NCBI GenBank assembly: GCA_019637225.1
Contig: JAHBWC010000005.1
Span: 110,250-174,249, forward strand
DNA length: 64,000 nucleotides
Source of the DNA: Labilithrix sp.
GTDB lineage: Bacteria; Myxococcota_A; Polyangia; Polyangiales; Polyangiaceae
Reading direction: 5' to 3'
The first letter of the stretch is position 1. Each line of letters begins with the position of its first letter. Below are positions 51,191 to 60,236 of this stretch, one piece after another. The position numbers and the translations under genes are program-made. The notes under the pieces are model-generated. The model saw only the letters and a list, made by a program, of their open reading frames with translations. It searched no databases and was not told the DNA's origin.

Positions 51191-53124
51191 GGCTTCCCTC
51201 GCCGCCGTTCGCGGCGCTCGTCGGCCTCGCGCTGGCGACGCTCGCGTTCGTGCTCGCGTGGAGCGCGCCGGCGCTCGCGCAAGGCGTCGACGTGACCGCG
51301 AGCGTCGACGCGACCGAGATCGAGCTCGGCGACACGGTGACGTACACGCTCCGGGCGATGTCGACGACGGACGAGGCGCCGTCGGATCCGCGGCTCGCCA
51401 CCCCGGCGGCCTTCACCGTCGTCGACACGAGCGCGTCGCCGATGCACAAGGTGTCGATCATCAACGGCCGGAGGACCGACGAGCACGGGCTCACCGCGTC
51501 CTGGCGGCTCAGCGCGGGGAGGCTCGGCACGTTCACCATCGGGCCCGCGAGCGTCGCCGTCGGCGGGGCGCGCCGCACGGGCCCCGCCCAGCGCGTGACC
51601 GTCGTCGCGCCGGGTACGGGCAAGCCGCGCGCGCAGAGGCCCGGGCGCCAGCCGTTCGATCCGTTCGGGGGCGGCTCGCCGTTCGATCCGTTCAAGGGGC
51701 TGTTCCCCGGCATGGACGACGACAGCGCCCCCGATCCGTTCGGCGGCATCGGCGCCGATCCGAAGCTCGCGCTCGATCAGCCCCGCGCGCCGACCGCGTT
51801 CCTCCACGCCACCGTCGACAAGACGCGCGCCGTCGTCGGCGAGCAGGTAACCCTCACGGTCTACCTCTACGAGGACATCCGCGCCCGGCAGGGCCGGCCC
51901 ACCGACGTCCACGAGGCGACGGCGACCGACTTCGTCAAGCGCTCGCTCGTCCAGGACGAGACGCGCGCGGTGCACGTCGGCAACGCCATCGTCGGCGGAC
52001 GGCCCTGGGCCGTGAAGCTCGTCCGCAAGAACGCGCTCTTCCCGATCAAGACCGGCCGGCTGTCGATCGCGCCGATGTCGCTCACGCTCTCGCACCTACG
52101 CGTCGGCCTCCGCGAGAGCGAGACGCTGTTCGTCGACGTGTCCGAGCCTCCCGTCGCCAACCGCCCCGCCGGCTACCAGATCGGCGACACGGGCGACTTC
52201 TCGCTCTCCGCGTCGACGGCGCCGCGCAGCGTCGACCAGCACGGCGCGGTCGGCGTCACGGTGGAGCTGCGCGGGAGCGGCAACATGCCCGCGGCGCTCC
52301 CCACGCCGGAGATCGCCGGCGTCGAGTGGCTCGAGCCGCAGATGGTCGACAGCCTCGGGCCCATCTCGAACGACAAGTTCGGCGGCACGAGGACGTTCTC
52401 GTACGTGGTCCGCCTCCATAAGGACGGCGCGGTCGATCTGGGCGAGATTCGCCTGCCCTACTTCGATCCGCAGACGCGCAAATACGAGATCGCGCGCGCG
52501 GCGCTCGGCATCGTCCAGGTCGCGAAGGGCGACGCCCGCGACGCCGGCCCCGAGGTCGCCGACGTGCTCTTGCCCGATCTCCCCGCCGCGCGAGCCGCGC
52601 TCGAGGGCAGCCGCGCCGAGACGTTCCTGACGGAGCGCCCGATCTACTGGGGCGCGCTCTTCGGCTCGCCGCTCGCCTGCGTCGCGGCGATCGCGCTGAC
52701 CGGCGCCGTCCGCCGCGCGCGGGAGCGACGCGCCAACGCGGCGCCGTCGCCGGAGCGCGTGGCGCGCGAGCGCCGGAGCGAGGCCGAGTCCGCGCTGAAG
52801 GGCGACGACGGAAAGGCGGCCGTCGCCGCGGTCGCGCGGGCGCTCGAGGCGGCCATCCTGGCGAGCTCGGGCGTGAACGTCCGCGGGACGTCCGGCGACG
52901 GGACGATCCAGGAGCTCACGGACGCAGGCATCTCCGAGGCGACCGCGCGCGCCGCGATGCAGCTCCACTCGGAGTGCGAGGACGCCCGCTTCTCGCCCGC
53001 CGGCGTGGACGTCGAGACGGCGCGAGCGCTCTGGAGACGCGCGAAGGAAGTGCTCGGCGCGGTCTCCTCGCACGCGGGCTCGCGCTCCTCCGACCCGCCC
53101 TCGGGAAGGAGCGATCCCGAGTGA
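51187..53124 (+). CDS. BatD-like protein
   Basis: 645 residues. Signal peptide to LAQ-GVDVTA, then beta-sandwich domains (ELGDTVTYTLRAMS; GLTASWRLSAGRLGTFTIGPASVAVGG; ATVDKTRAVVGEQVTLTVYLYED), one membrane helix near residue 490 and a cytoplasmic helical tail. The FDPFGGGSPFDPFKGLFPG stretch in the first linker is the Pro/Gly/Phe-rich segment common in BatD. ATGA overlap with batC-like gene, GTGA overlap with the next. Confidence 0.88.
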   Translation: MRLPSPPFAALVGLALATLAFVLAWSAPALAQGVDVTASVDATEIELGDTVTYTLRAMSTTDEAPSDPRLATPAAFTVVDTSASPMHKVSIINGRRTDEHGLTASWRLSAGRLGTFTIGPASVAVGGARRTGPAQRVTVVAPGTGKPRAQRPGRQPFDPFGGGSPFDPFKGLFPGMDDDSAPDPFGGIGADPKLALDQPRAPTAFLHATVDKTRAVVGEQVTLTVYLYEDIRARQGRPTDVHEATATDFVKRSLVQDETRAVHVGNAIVGGRPWAVKLVRKNALFPIKTGRLSIAPMSLTLSHLRVGLRESETLFVDVSEPPVANRPAGYQIGDTGDFSLSASTAPRSVDQHGAVGVTVELRGSGNMPAALPTPEIAGVEWLEPQMVDSLGPISNDKFGGTRTFSYVVRLHKDGAVDLGEIRLPYFDPQTRKYEIARAALGIVQVAKGDARDAGPEVADVLLPDLPAARAALEGSRAETFLTERPIYWGALFGSPLACVAAIALTGAVRRARERRANAAPSPERVARERRSEAESALKGDDGKAAVAAVARALEAAILASSGVNVRGTSGDGTIQELTDAGISEATARAAMQLHSECEDARFSPAGVDVETARALWRRAKEVLGAVSSHAGSRSSDPPSGRSDPE

Positions 53125-53183
53125 AGTCGTCCAAGCCTTGGACGATCCGGGGAGCTCGAAGGGTGAACCCCCTCGAGAACAGG

Positions 53184-54020
53184 ATGATGCGCGCGTCGTT
53201 CGCGGTCTTGCTCGCGTGCGTGGCGTTCGCGGGGTCGGCGCGCGCCGAGGAGGACGCGCCGCACGAGGAGCTGGACCCCGCAGCGCTCTTCCGCGGCGCG
53301 CACGACGCCCTCGTCGCCGATCGACCGGGCGAGGCGATCGCGAAGCTCGAGGCGCTCGCCGATCGCGGCGTCGTCGACGCCGTGTTGAGCTTCGATCGCG
53401 GGCTCGCCTACGCCGCGCGCGTGCGGGGTGGCGGCGAGCAGCCCGGCGATCTCGGCCGAGCCGCCCACGGCTTCGAGGAGACGCGCGAGCTCACGCGCGA
53501 TCCGACGCTCGCGGCCGACGCCACGAGCGCGCTCGCGATCGTCCGCTCCGAGGTCGCGCGCCGCCGCTCCCGCGCGGGCGAGTCGGTCGAGATCGAGCAC
53601 GGGTCGTCGCTCGGCCGGTCGATCGTCGACCTCCTGCCGGAGAACGCGTGGGCCGTCATCGGCGCGGTGATGGCGCTGGCGCTATCGGTCGGGATCGTGG
53701 CTCGGCGGCGCGCCACGCTGCCGCGCGCGAAGGTCGCCGCGACGACCTCCTCGGCGATCGCGGGCTCGCTCCTCGTCGCCTCGGCGGTCCTTGCGTGGGC
53801 GGCCCGCGACGCGCGTCTCCACCTGCGCGAGGGCGTCGTCATCGCGCCGAACGCGCGCCTGCTCGACGCCCGTCACCTCGCGATGGACGGCGTCGCGCCC
53901 GTGCCCGAGGGCGTTCGGGCGCGGATCGTCGACGAGGGCGCCGGGTTCAGCCACGTCGTCGTCGGCGGCGCGGACGGCTACCTCCCGTCGAGCGCCGTCC
54001 TCCCGCTCGCCAGGCGCTGA
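53184..54020 (+). CDS. BatE-like protein: signal peptide, TPR, two helices, SH3-like end
   Basis: 278 residues from ATG 53184, chosen for its clean signal peptide (AFAGSARA-EE); a GTG at 53121 overlaps the BatD stop (GTGA) and would add 21 residues. TPR-like pairs (AALFRGAHDALVADRPGEAIAKLEALA; VLSFDRGLAYAARVRGG), two membrane helices (AVIGAVMALALSVGIVA; AIAGSLLVASAVLAWAA) and a C-terminal SH3-like beta domain (ARLHLREGVVIAPNARLL; GVRARIVDEGAGFSHVVVGGADGYLPSSAV). Last gene of the bat operon. Confidence 0.8.
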   Translation: MMRASFAVLLACVAFAGSARAEEDAPHEELDPAALFRGAHDALVADRPGEAIAKLEALADRGVVDAVLSFDRGLAYAARVRGGGEQPGDLGRAAHGFEETRELTRDPTLAADATSALAIVRSEVARRRSRAGESVEIEHGSSLGRSIVDLLPENAWAVIGAVMALALSVGIVARRRATLPRAKVAATTSSAIAGSLLVASAVLAWAARDARLHLREGVVIAPNARLLDARHLAMDGVAPVPEGVRARIVDEGAGFSHVVVGGADGYLPSSAVLPLARR

Positions 54021-54022
54021 GC

Positions 54023-54118
54023 GTCACGCGCCGAGCGCGGCCGGCGGCCGTCACGCGCCGAGCGCGGCCGGCGGCCGTCACGCGCCGAGCGCGGGCCGTC
54101 ACGCGCGGAGCGCGGCCG
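54023..54118. repeat. 27-bp tandem repeat, four copies
   Basis: Units begin GTCACGCGCCGAGCGCGGCC at 54023, 54050 and 54077; the third is shortened to 21 nt, and a fourth, diverged copy starts at 54098. The first two copies are identical over 27 nt. The array fills the gap between the end of the bat operon and the stop of the cytochrome-like gene on the other strand. Possible terminator or variable-number repeat. Confidence 0.9.
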
Positions 54119-54126
54119 GTCGACGA

Positions 54127-54657
54127 TCAGTCGACGGTGTGGCAGCCCGCGCAGCCGAAGCCCTGCTTCGTCGCCGGATCGAAGGGCTTCTCGTTCAGCG
54201 CCGCGGCCATCGCCGGGACGACCTGCTCGCCCATGAACTTCATCATCTCGGGCTTCGCCTTCGCGAGCTTCTCGTAGCCGCCGTTCGAGAGCGTCAGCTT
54301 CGGGAGCACCTTCCGCGGATCGTCCTTCTTCTGCGGACCGTGGCAGGTCACGCAGCCGAACTTCTCGAACTTCTTGCCGTTGTGCTCCTTGAAGAGCTTG
54401 CCGACGTTCGGGACGACCTTCGTCGCCATGACCTCGACCTTCTTGTCGTGCGGGAGATCGTCGAAGGTCGGCTCGGCGGCGGCCGCGGCGCCCGCGTCGG
54501 CGCCCTCGCCCGGCGGCGGCGTCTCGCCGGTCTCCTTCGGGACGCTCGCGTCGACCGCGTCGGTCGAGGCAGGCGGCGTCGCGGGGGTCTGCGGGCTGCC
54601 GCAGGCGAAGAGGGCGGCGGTCGCAAGGGCGGCAAGAGCGAAAATAGTGCGGCGCAT
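54127..54657 (-). CDS. Lipoprotein with two CxxCH heme motifs
   Basis: 176 residues. Lipobox AALFAC, a Pro/Thr/Ala linker, then CVTCH at about residue 113 and CAGCH near the C-terminus (last 7 residues), each expected to hold a heme c. The region between has a KPEMMKFMGEQVVPAMAAALNEKPF stretch with Met residues that could be axial ligands. Probably an outer- or inner-membrane-attached electron carrier. It is divergent from, and 120 nt from, the PuuD-like gene, and could accept electrons from that enzyme; this is inference. Confidence 0.8.
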   Translation of the reverse strand: MRRTIFALAALATAALFACGSPQTPATPPASTDAVDASVPKETGETPPPGEGADAGAAAAAEPTFDDLPHDKKVEVMATKVVPNVGKLFKEHNGKKFEKFGCVTCHGPQKKDDPRKVLPKLTLSNGGYEKLAKAKPEMMKFMGEQVVPAMAAALNEKPFDPATKQGFGCAGCHTVD

Positions 54658-54777
54658 CGGTGCGGGAGCCTCTAGTCCGACCGCCGCCGCCCTGACAAGC
54701 CTCCTTTCCGGGACGAGCTGTTCCGTGCTCGCAACGATGGACCTATCGCGCGAGCTGCTTCATAGTCGGGCGATCGT

Positions 54778-56409
54778 ATGAGCCCGGCGTTCGTCACAGA
54801 GTGGCTGAACTTGGCCGTCCGCTGGATCCACGTCATCGCCGGGATCATGTGGATTGGCAGCTCGCTGTTCTTCAACTGGCTCGACGCCAGGATCGAGAAG
54901 AACGAGCGCACCAAGGAGAAGGGCATCGAGGGCGAGCTCTGGATGGTCCACTCCGGCGGCTTCTACGACGTCGAGAAGACGCTCGTCGCGCCGAAGGTGA
55001 TGCCCAAGCACCTCCACTGGTTCAAGTGGGAGGCGATGTTCACGATGCTCTCGGGCTGGCTCCTGCTCGACATCGTGTTCTTCCAGGGCGGCGCCGTCAC
55101 GCTCATCGATCCGAACGTCTCGGACCTCTCGCCCACGACGGCGGTCCTACTGTCGATCGGCGTCCTCGTCGCGTCGTGGTTCGTCTACGACATCCTGTGG
55201 CGCTCCCCGCTGACGACGAACATCGCCGTCGGCGCGGTCATCACGTACGGCCTCATTCTCGGCGTCCTCTTCTTCCTCGCGCACAAGGTCAGCGGCCGGG
55301 CCGCGTTCCTCCTGACCGGCGGAATGATGGGCACGTGGATGGCGACCAACGTCTGGGTCCACATCATCCCGGCGCAGAAGGGCCTCGTGAAGGCCGTCAC
55401 CGAGGGGAAGAAGCCGGACGAGAAGCTCGCCAAGCACGCCAAGACGCGCTCCAGGCACAACAACTACATGACCTACCCGGTGGTGCTCATCATGTTGAGC
55501 AACCACTTCCCCGGCCTGTACGGCCACCAGTACAACTGGGTCATCCTCGCCGGGCTCATCGTCCTCGGCGCCTCGATCCGACACCTCCAGAACGTCAAGA
55601 AGGAGCTCGCGCCCGGGATCCTCATCGCGGTCCTGCTCGTGCTCCTGACGATCGCGCACTCGTCGCTCACCTCGGCCCCCACGAGCGCGGGCAGCGCCGG
55701 CGGCGATCCGAGCGCGCCGCTCACGCCGACGACGCCCGCGACGCAGGGCGGGCCGGAGAAGGTCGCGAACGAGTCGGTGGTCGGCGTCGTGAAGGGCACG
55801 GTGAACCTCGAGGGCACCCCGCCGCCGAACAAGGAGCTCAACGTCGGCACGTGCACGAGCGACGTCCAGGGTCCGGTCACCTCGGACGCCGTCCTCGCGA
55901 AGAACGGCAAGCTCCAGAACGCGTTCGTCTGGATCAAGAGCGGCCTCGACGCCTACAAGGGCCCCGCCGCGCCGAGCGAGCCCGTCGTCATCGACCAGAA
56001 GGGCTGCATGTACAAGCCCCACGTCGTCGGCGCTCGGGTCGGCCAGAAGGTCATCTTCCTCAACAGCGATCCCGTGCTCCACAACGTGCGGGCCGTCGCC
56101 GAGACGAACGCGACCTTCAACGACATGATGCCGACGAAGGACATGCGCCTCGAGAAGGTCTTCGACAAGACCGAAGTGCCCGTCCGCGCGAAGTGCGACG
56201 TCCACCCGTGGATGAGCGCGTTCGTCGGCGTGGTCCCGCACCCGTTCTTCGCCGTGAGCGGACCGGGCGGCGAGTTCTCGCTCGTGAACGTGCCGGAGGG
56301 GCAGTACGAAATCGAGGCGTGGCACGAGGTCTTCGGCCGCCAGACGCTGAAGGTCACCGTCACGGCCCGCGAGACCACGACGGCGTCGCTGACCTTCCAC
56401 GCCGAGTGA
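54778..56409 (+). CDS. PuuD-like membrane urate oxidase fused to a cupredoxin-like domain
   Basis: 543 residues. Residues 1 to about 300 match the PuuD/DUF989 membrane part (LAVRWIHVIAGIMWIG; HLHWFKWEAMFTMLSGWLL; GMMGTWMATNVWVHIIPAQK; RSRHNNYMTYPVVLIMLSNHFP), with about eight helices; this family hydroxylates urate to 5-hydroxyisourate. In the usual protein a cytochrome c follows. Here a Ser/Thr/Pro linker is followed by about 200 residues with type-1-copper features: LNSDPVLHNV (His), CDVHPWM (Cys, His, Met), and a C-terminal GQYEIEAWHEV strand. The gene lies among genes for the next steps of urate degradation, which supports the assignment. Confidence 0.85.
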   Translation: MSPAFVTEWLNLAVRWIHVIAGIMWIGSSLFFNWLDARIEKNERTKEKGIEGELWMVHSGGFYDVEKTLVAPKVMPKHLHWFKWEAMFTMLSGWLLLDIVFFQGGAVTLIDPNVSDLSPTTAVLLSIGVLVASWFVYDILWRSPLTTNIAVGAVITYGLILGVLFFLAHKVSGRAAFLLTGGMMGTWMATNVWVHIIPAQKGLVKAVTEGKKPDEKLAKHAKTRSRHNNYMTYPVVLIMLSNHFPGLYGHQYNWVILAGLIVLGASIRHLQNVKKELAPGILIAVLLVLLTIAHSSLTSAPTSAGSAGGDPSAPLTPTTPATQGGPEKVANESVVGVVKGTVNLEGTPPPNKELNVGTCTSDVQGPVTSDAVLAKNGKLQNAFVWIKSGLDAYKGPAAPSEPVVIDQKGCMYKPHVVGARVGQKVIFLNSDPVLHNVRAVAETNATFNDMMPTKDMRLEKVFDKTEVPVRAKCDVHPWMSAFVGVVPHPFFAVSGPGGEFSLVNVPEGQYEIEAWHEVFGRQTLKVTVTARETTTASLTFHAE

Positions 56410-56482
56410 GGGACAACGGCAGCGGCGCGGTCCGCTACGACGACGTTCGCGCCACTCGGAGTAGCGGCGCGGGCCGCACCGC

Positions 56483-56821
56483 TCAGCTGCCGCGGTAGGT
56501 CGAGTACCCGTGCGCGCTCAGGAGGAGCGGCACGTGGTAGTGCGCGCCGGCGTCGCGCACGACGAACACGATGCTCGCCTCGGGGTAGAAGCCCTCGACG
56601 CCCTGCGCGGCGAAGTAGGAGCCCGTGTCGAACGTGATGCGGTAGGTGCCGCTCGTGAGCTGGCCCTCGGCGACGAGCTCCTTCACGCGCCCGTCGGCGT
56701 CGGTCTCCGCCTGCTTGATCCGCGCGAAGGCGTCGCCGTCCTTCTTCTCGAGCGTCACAGGCACACCCGCGGCGGGACGCCCGCGGTGGATGTCGAGCAC
56801 GTGCGTGGAAACGGACCTCAT
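56483..56821 (-). CDS. 5-hydroxyisourate hydrolase (transthyretin-like)
   Basis: 112 residues from ATG 56821, overlapping the upstream stop (ATGA). The family hallmarks are complete: STHVLDIHRGRPAAGVPV at the start and the C-terminal YRGS. It hydrolyses 5-hydroxyisourate, the PuuD product, to OHCU. Cytoplasmic, no signal peptide. Converges on the PuuD-like gene. Confidence 0.95.
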   Translation of the reverse strand: MRSVSTHVLDIHRGRPAAGVPVTLEKKDGDAFARIKQAETDADGRVKELVAEGQLTSGTYRITFDTGSYFAAQGVEGFYPEASIVFVVRDAGAHYHVPLLLSAHGYSTYRGS

Positions 56822-58377
56822 CCCTTCACCATCTTCTCGAGCCGGAGCTCGGTGATCTTGCGTTGCTCCTCCGCGGCGCGGCGGAGCTCGGTCTCGGGAT
56901 CGCTCTTCATGCGCTCCTTCGCGATCGCGAGCATCTCCTCGGCCGTCTTGCCCGTCGCGCAGACGATGTAGATGCGGCCGAAGCGCGCCTCGTAGGCCGC
57001 GTTCGCCTCGCGGAGCTCGCCCTGCACCGCCGCGCTCGCGCCCTCGACCTTGGCTTGTTCCTTCGTCGACCAGCCGTGCGCGAGCTTGCTCTGCGGTCCG
57101 TCGGCCTTCTTCTCGCCGATGCGCGGGTGCGCCTTGAAGGCCTCGTCCCAGTCGGCCGCGGCGAGCGCGTTCCAGCGATCGGCGGCGGCCTGCTTCAGGG
57201 CGTCGAGGCTCGCGAACGAGGCCGCGCTCGCCTTCCGCTCGGCGACCATGGCGCGGACCCACGCGCGGGAGCCGCAGCACGAGAGCAGCGCGCCCTCGAG
57301 CTCGGGCTCCGGCATCGCGCGGAGGTAGCGGAGCCCGGAGCGCTCGCGTCCGACGTCGCTCGCGACGCCGAGGAGGCGGAGACGGCTGACGCCCCCGTCG
57401 GGCCAGATGCGCAGGCGCACGTGGGTCGCGTCGCCCGCGGCGAGGAGCGCGTCCTCGAACACGTGCGACGTGTGCGGCTGGAGGCTCGTCTTCGCGAGGA
57501 GCGGCCGCCAGCCGTCGTCCTTCGCGCCGTCGGGATCGCCGTCGGGGCTCGTCGCGACGTCGAGCGCGCACGCGTCGGGCGCGTTGCCCTTGAAGTGGAG
57601 CGTGTCGACGATCGCGCGCTCGATCGCGCCCTCGGTCGCGAGGCGGACGACGACCCAGTCGGGACCCGGCCGGCGCGAGCGCTTCGTCTCCCAGCCGTCG
57701 CCCATGTTCACGCCGCGCCCCGGCATGATCAGGTTGTGACGCGAGCCGAAGAACATGTCGTTGCACGCGACGACGAGCCCGCCGTGCTCGGCGGCGGCGA
57801 GGTCGACGAGCTGCGGCCGGTCGCGGCGGCCCATCCATCGCGCGCCCGGCATGACGTCGCCGTGGACGCGGAGGCGCGCGACGCCGCCGTCGGGGTAGAT
57901 GTGGAAGCGGAGGTGCGTGAAGCGCTCGGGGACGTCGACCTCGAAGCGGTTCTTGGAGTCGCCCGCGAGGTCGACGCGCGGCAGGATCTCGGTCCAGCGG
58001 ACGTCGCTCGAGAGGAGCTCGGAGACGTCGGGGTGGCCGTCGATGCTCGCGCCCTCGATCGCGCATGCCTTCGGGTAGTTTCCCTTGAAGTGCGCGGTGT
58101 CGACGACGAAGCCTCGCACCACGCCGGAGAGCCCGAGGCGGATGATGCACGAGTCGAGCTCGGGATAGGCGCGGGTGGACTCGGCGTACTGCCGCTTGCG
58201 GCGCGACTCCCAGCCGTCCATCCACTTGCCGCGATCGGTGTATTTCCCGTCGATGAAGACGGCCTCCTGGGGCTTGAGGAGGTTCTCCTTCTCCGCGAAA
58301 AAGTCGTCGGTCGCCCAGAGGACGGAGCCGCCGAGGCGCTCCGCCGCGAGATCGATGAGCTCGATGAAATCCGCCAT
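56818..58377 (-). CDS. Allantoicase-OHCU decarboxylase fusion
   Basis: 519 residues. The N-terminal about 340 residues are an allantoicase with its two homologous halves (FIELIDLAAERLGGSVLWATDDFFAE and PQLVDLAAAEHGGLVVACNDMFFG; each with a DTxHFKGN motif). The C-terminal about 170 residues are OHCU decarboxylase: AHPRIGEKK (catalytic His region) and FGRIYIVCATGKTAEEML. One polypeptide thus carries the third step (OHCU to S-allantoin) and the allantoate-cleaving step, flanking allantoinase, whose gene lies further along the same strand. Stop overlaps the HIU hydrolase start. Confidence 0.93.
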   Translation of the reverse strand: MADFIELIDLAAERLGGSVLWATDDFFAEKENLLKPQEAVFIDGKYTDRGKWMDGWESRRKRQYAESTRAYPELDSCIIRLGLSGVVRGFVVDTAHFKGNYPKACAIEGASIDGHPDVSELLSSDVRWTEILPRVDLAGDSKNRFEVDVPERFTHLRFHIYPDGGVARLRVHGDVMPGARWMGRRDRPQLVDLAAAEHGGLVVACNDMFFGSRHNLIMPGRGVNMGDGWETKRSRRPGPDWVVVRLATEGAIERAIVDTLHFKGNAPDACALDVATSPDGDPDGAKDDGWRPLLAKTSLQPHTSHVFEDALLAAGDATHVRLRIWPDGGVSRLRLLGVASDVGRERSGLRYLRAMPEPELEGALLSCCGSRAWVRAMVAERKASAASFASLDALKQAAADRWNALAAADWDEAFKAHPRIGEKKADGPQSKLAHGWSTKEQAKVEGASAAVQGELREANAAYEARFGRIYIVCATGKTAEEMLAIAKERMKSDPETELRRAAEEQRKITELRLEKMVKG

Positions 58378-58469
58378 GTCGATCCGCGAAGGTTACAACA
58401 CGCGCGCGCGCGCGTCCGCGCCGATCGCGCAGGCTCGCGCGCGCGATCGGCGTTGCGAACGGCGGCGTG

Positions 58470-60128
58470 TCAGTCCGCGACGGTCACGCGATTTCGACCC
58501 TCGCGCTTGGCGCGGTAGAGCGCGGCGTCGGCGACGCGGATGACGTCGTCGGCGGTGGCGCCGTGCTGCGGAAACGCAGCGACGCCGATCGAGAGCGTGA
58601 CCGGGCCGATGCTCCGGCCCCCGTGGGTAACGTCCATCTGCGAGACCGCCTCGCGGATCTCCTCCGCGCGCTTGGCGGCGGCGTCGAGCGACGCGCTCGG
58701 CATGACGAGCGCGAGCTCCTCGCCGCCCATGCGGCTGGCGACGTCGGCGCCGCGGGTCTTCTTGCGCAAGAGGCTCCCGATCGAAGCGAGGACGTGATCG
58801 CCCGCTTGGTGGCCGAACGAGTCGTTGAACTTCTTGAAGAAGTCGACGTCCATGACGAGCACGCCGATGGTCGAAGACTCCCGCTCGGCGCGGCGGATCT
58901 CGCGCTCGAGCGTCTCGTCGGTGTAGCGGCGGTTGTAGAGACCGGTGAGCGCGTCGCGGATCGACTGGTTTCGCAGCGTCTCGCGGAGGCGGAGGTTCGA
59001 CAGCGCCATTCCGACCTGCTCGCCGACGACCATCGCGCGGCGCTCGATCCGATCGGCGTCGCCGTCCTCGGCGACGTGGAGCGTCCCGATGACGTGGCCG
59101 TGCGCGAGCAGCGGCAGACACAGGGTCGCCGCGCGCCCTTCGGTCGAGTGGGCGCAGCGCACGCTCGCTTCGCCCTGCTGCGAGCGGTGGGGCTTGCCGC
59201 GCCGGAGCGCCCAGCAGTCGTCGGGCGCGAAGGTCTTTCCCTCGAGCACCGAGCCGCTCCCCCACTGCACCTCGGCTTCGAGGAGGTTCTGCGACTCGTT
59301 CAGGATGCAGATCGCCCCCGACTCGTCGACGAAGAACTGGGGTGCGAGCCGCCCCACGACCTCGATCGCCTCGTCGACGGAGCGGCAGGCGCTCAAGAGC
59401 TCCCCCATCTGCAGCATCAGCGCAGTCTCGCGGACGAGGTCGCGCAGGCGGGCGCCCTGCTTCTCGCTCGCCCGCTCGGCGCGGCGGCGGTTCCTGACCT
59501 CGCCGTACACGAGGAGGAAGGCGACGGCGACGAGGCTGATGCTCGCGAAGATCCCGAGCGGCGAGATCACGCGGAGACGGCGGATGCGATCCTCGCGCGC
59601 GAAGCTCCGCCGGTCGAGCAAGAGCAGCTCCTCTTGCACCATCTCGCTCGTCATCGCGCGGATCTCGAGGGTGAGGTGGCGCGCCTCGGGAGCGACCGCC
59701 GTGTCGCCCGCGGTCTTGACGGCTTCGAGCCGCTCGTGGAGAAGCGTGAGCCGCCGGGCGACCTTCGGCTCGAGGAGCTCGAGGCGCCGTCGCTGCGTCG
59801 GGTTGTCCGCGAGGAGATCGCGCGACGCCCTGAGCGCCTCGTCGACCTCACGCATCGCGGGATCGAACTCGTCGAGCATTCCCTCGTCGCGACGCAGCGC
59901 ATAGCCGCGAATGCTGCTCTCCGCGACGGCGATGCCCGCAGGCACCTTCTGGAGCTGCTGGATGACGACGTACGTGTGCTCGACGAGCGAGGTGGCCACC
60001 TCCTGCTCGACGGTCTCGCGGTAGGTCACCCAACCGAGCGAGACGAGGACGACGACGGCTCCGACGAGACCGACGAGCGGGAGGCGCAGGGGCGATCGGA
60101 GCCCACGACGCACGAATTGCCCCCTCAT
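58470..60128 (-). CDS. Diguanylate cyclase with CHASE3-like and GAF domains
   Basis: 552 residues from ATG 60128; TTG 60146, which has GGAGG nine bases before it, would add six. One N-terminal helix, a CHASE3-like helical sensor (about 35-175; SSIRGYALRRDEGMLDEF), a second helix (ISLVAVAFLLVYGEV), a GAF domain (about 225-385) and a GGDEF domain with active motif GGEEL and a conserved inhibitory site RGAD five residues ahead. It should synthesise c-di-GMP. It lies between the allantoicase and allantoinase genes, so it may link purine supply to c-di-GMP, but this is not shown. Confidence 0.92.
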   Translation of the reverse strand: MRGQFVRRGLRSPLRLPLVGLVGAVVVLVSLGWVTYRETVEQEVATSLVEHTYVVIQQLQKVPAGIAVAESSIRGYALRRDEGMLDEFDPAMREVDEALRASRDLLADNPTQRRRLELLEPKVARRLTLLHERLEAVKTAGDTAVAPEARHLTLEIRAMTSEMVQEELLLLDRRSFAREDRIRRLRVISPLGIFASISLVAVAFLLVYGEVRNRRRAERASEKQGARLRDLVRETALMLQMGELLSACRSVDEAIEVVGRLAPQFFVDESGAICILNESQNLLEAEVQWGSGSVLEGKTFAPDDCWALRRGKPHRSQQGEASVRCAHSTEGRAATLCLPLLAHGHVIGTLHVAEDGDADRIERRAMVVGEQVGMALSNLRLRETLRNQSIRDALTGLYNRRYTDETLEREIRRAERESSTIGVLVMDVDFFKKFNDSFGHQAGDHVLASIGSLLRKKTRGADVASRMGGEELALVMPSASLDAAAKRAEEIREAVSQMDVTHGGRSIGPVTLSIGVAAFPQHGATADDVIRVADAALYRAKREGRNRVTVAD

Positions 60129-60236
60129 CGAACGATCACTCGTCAAGTGCCATGTCCTCCATCACGATTGACTCGACGAGGATACTCCGGAGTCTCGCCT
60201 TCGTGGAAACCAAGAACGTCGCCGAAAGTGTGCGCT

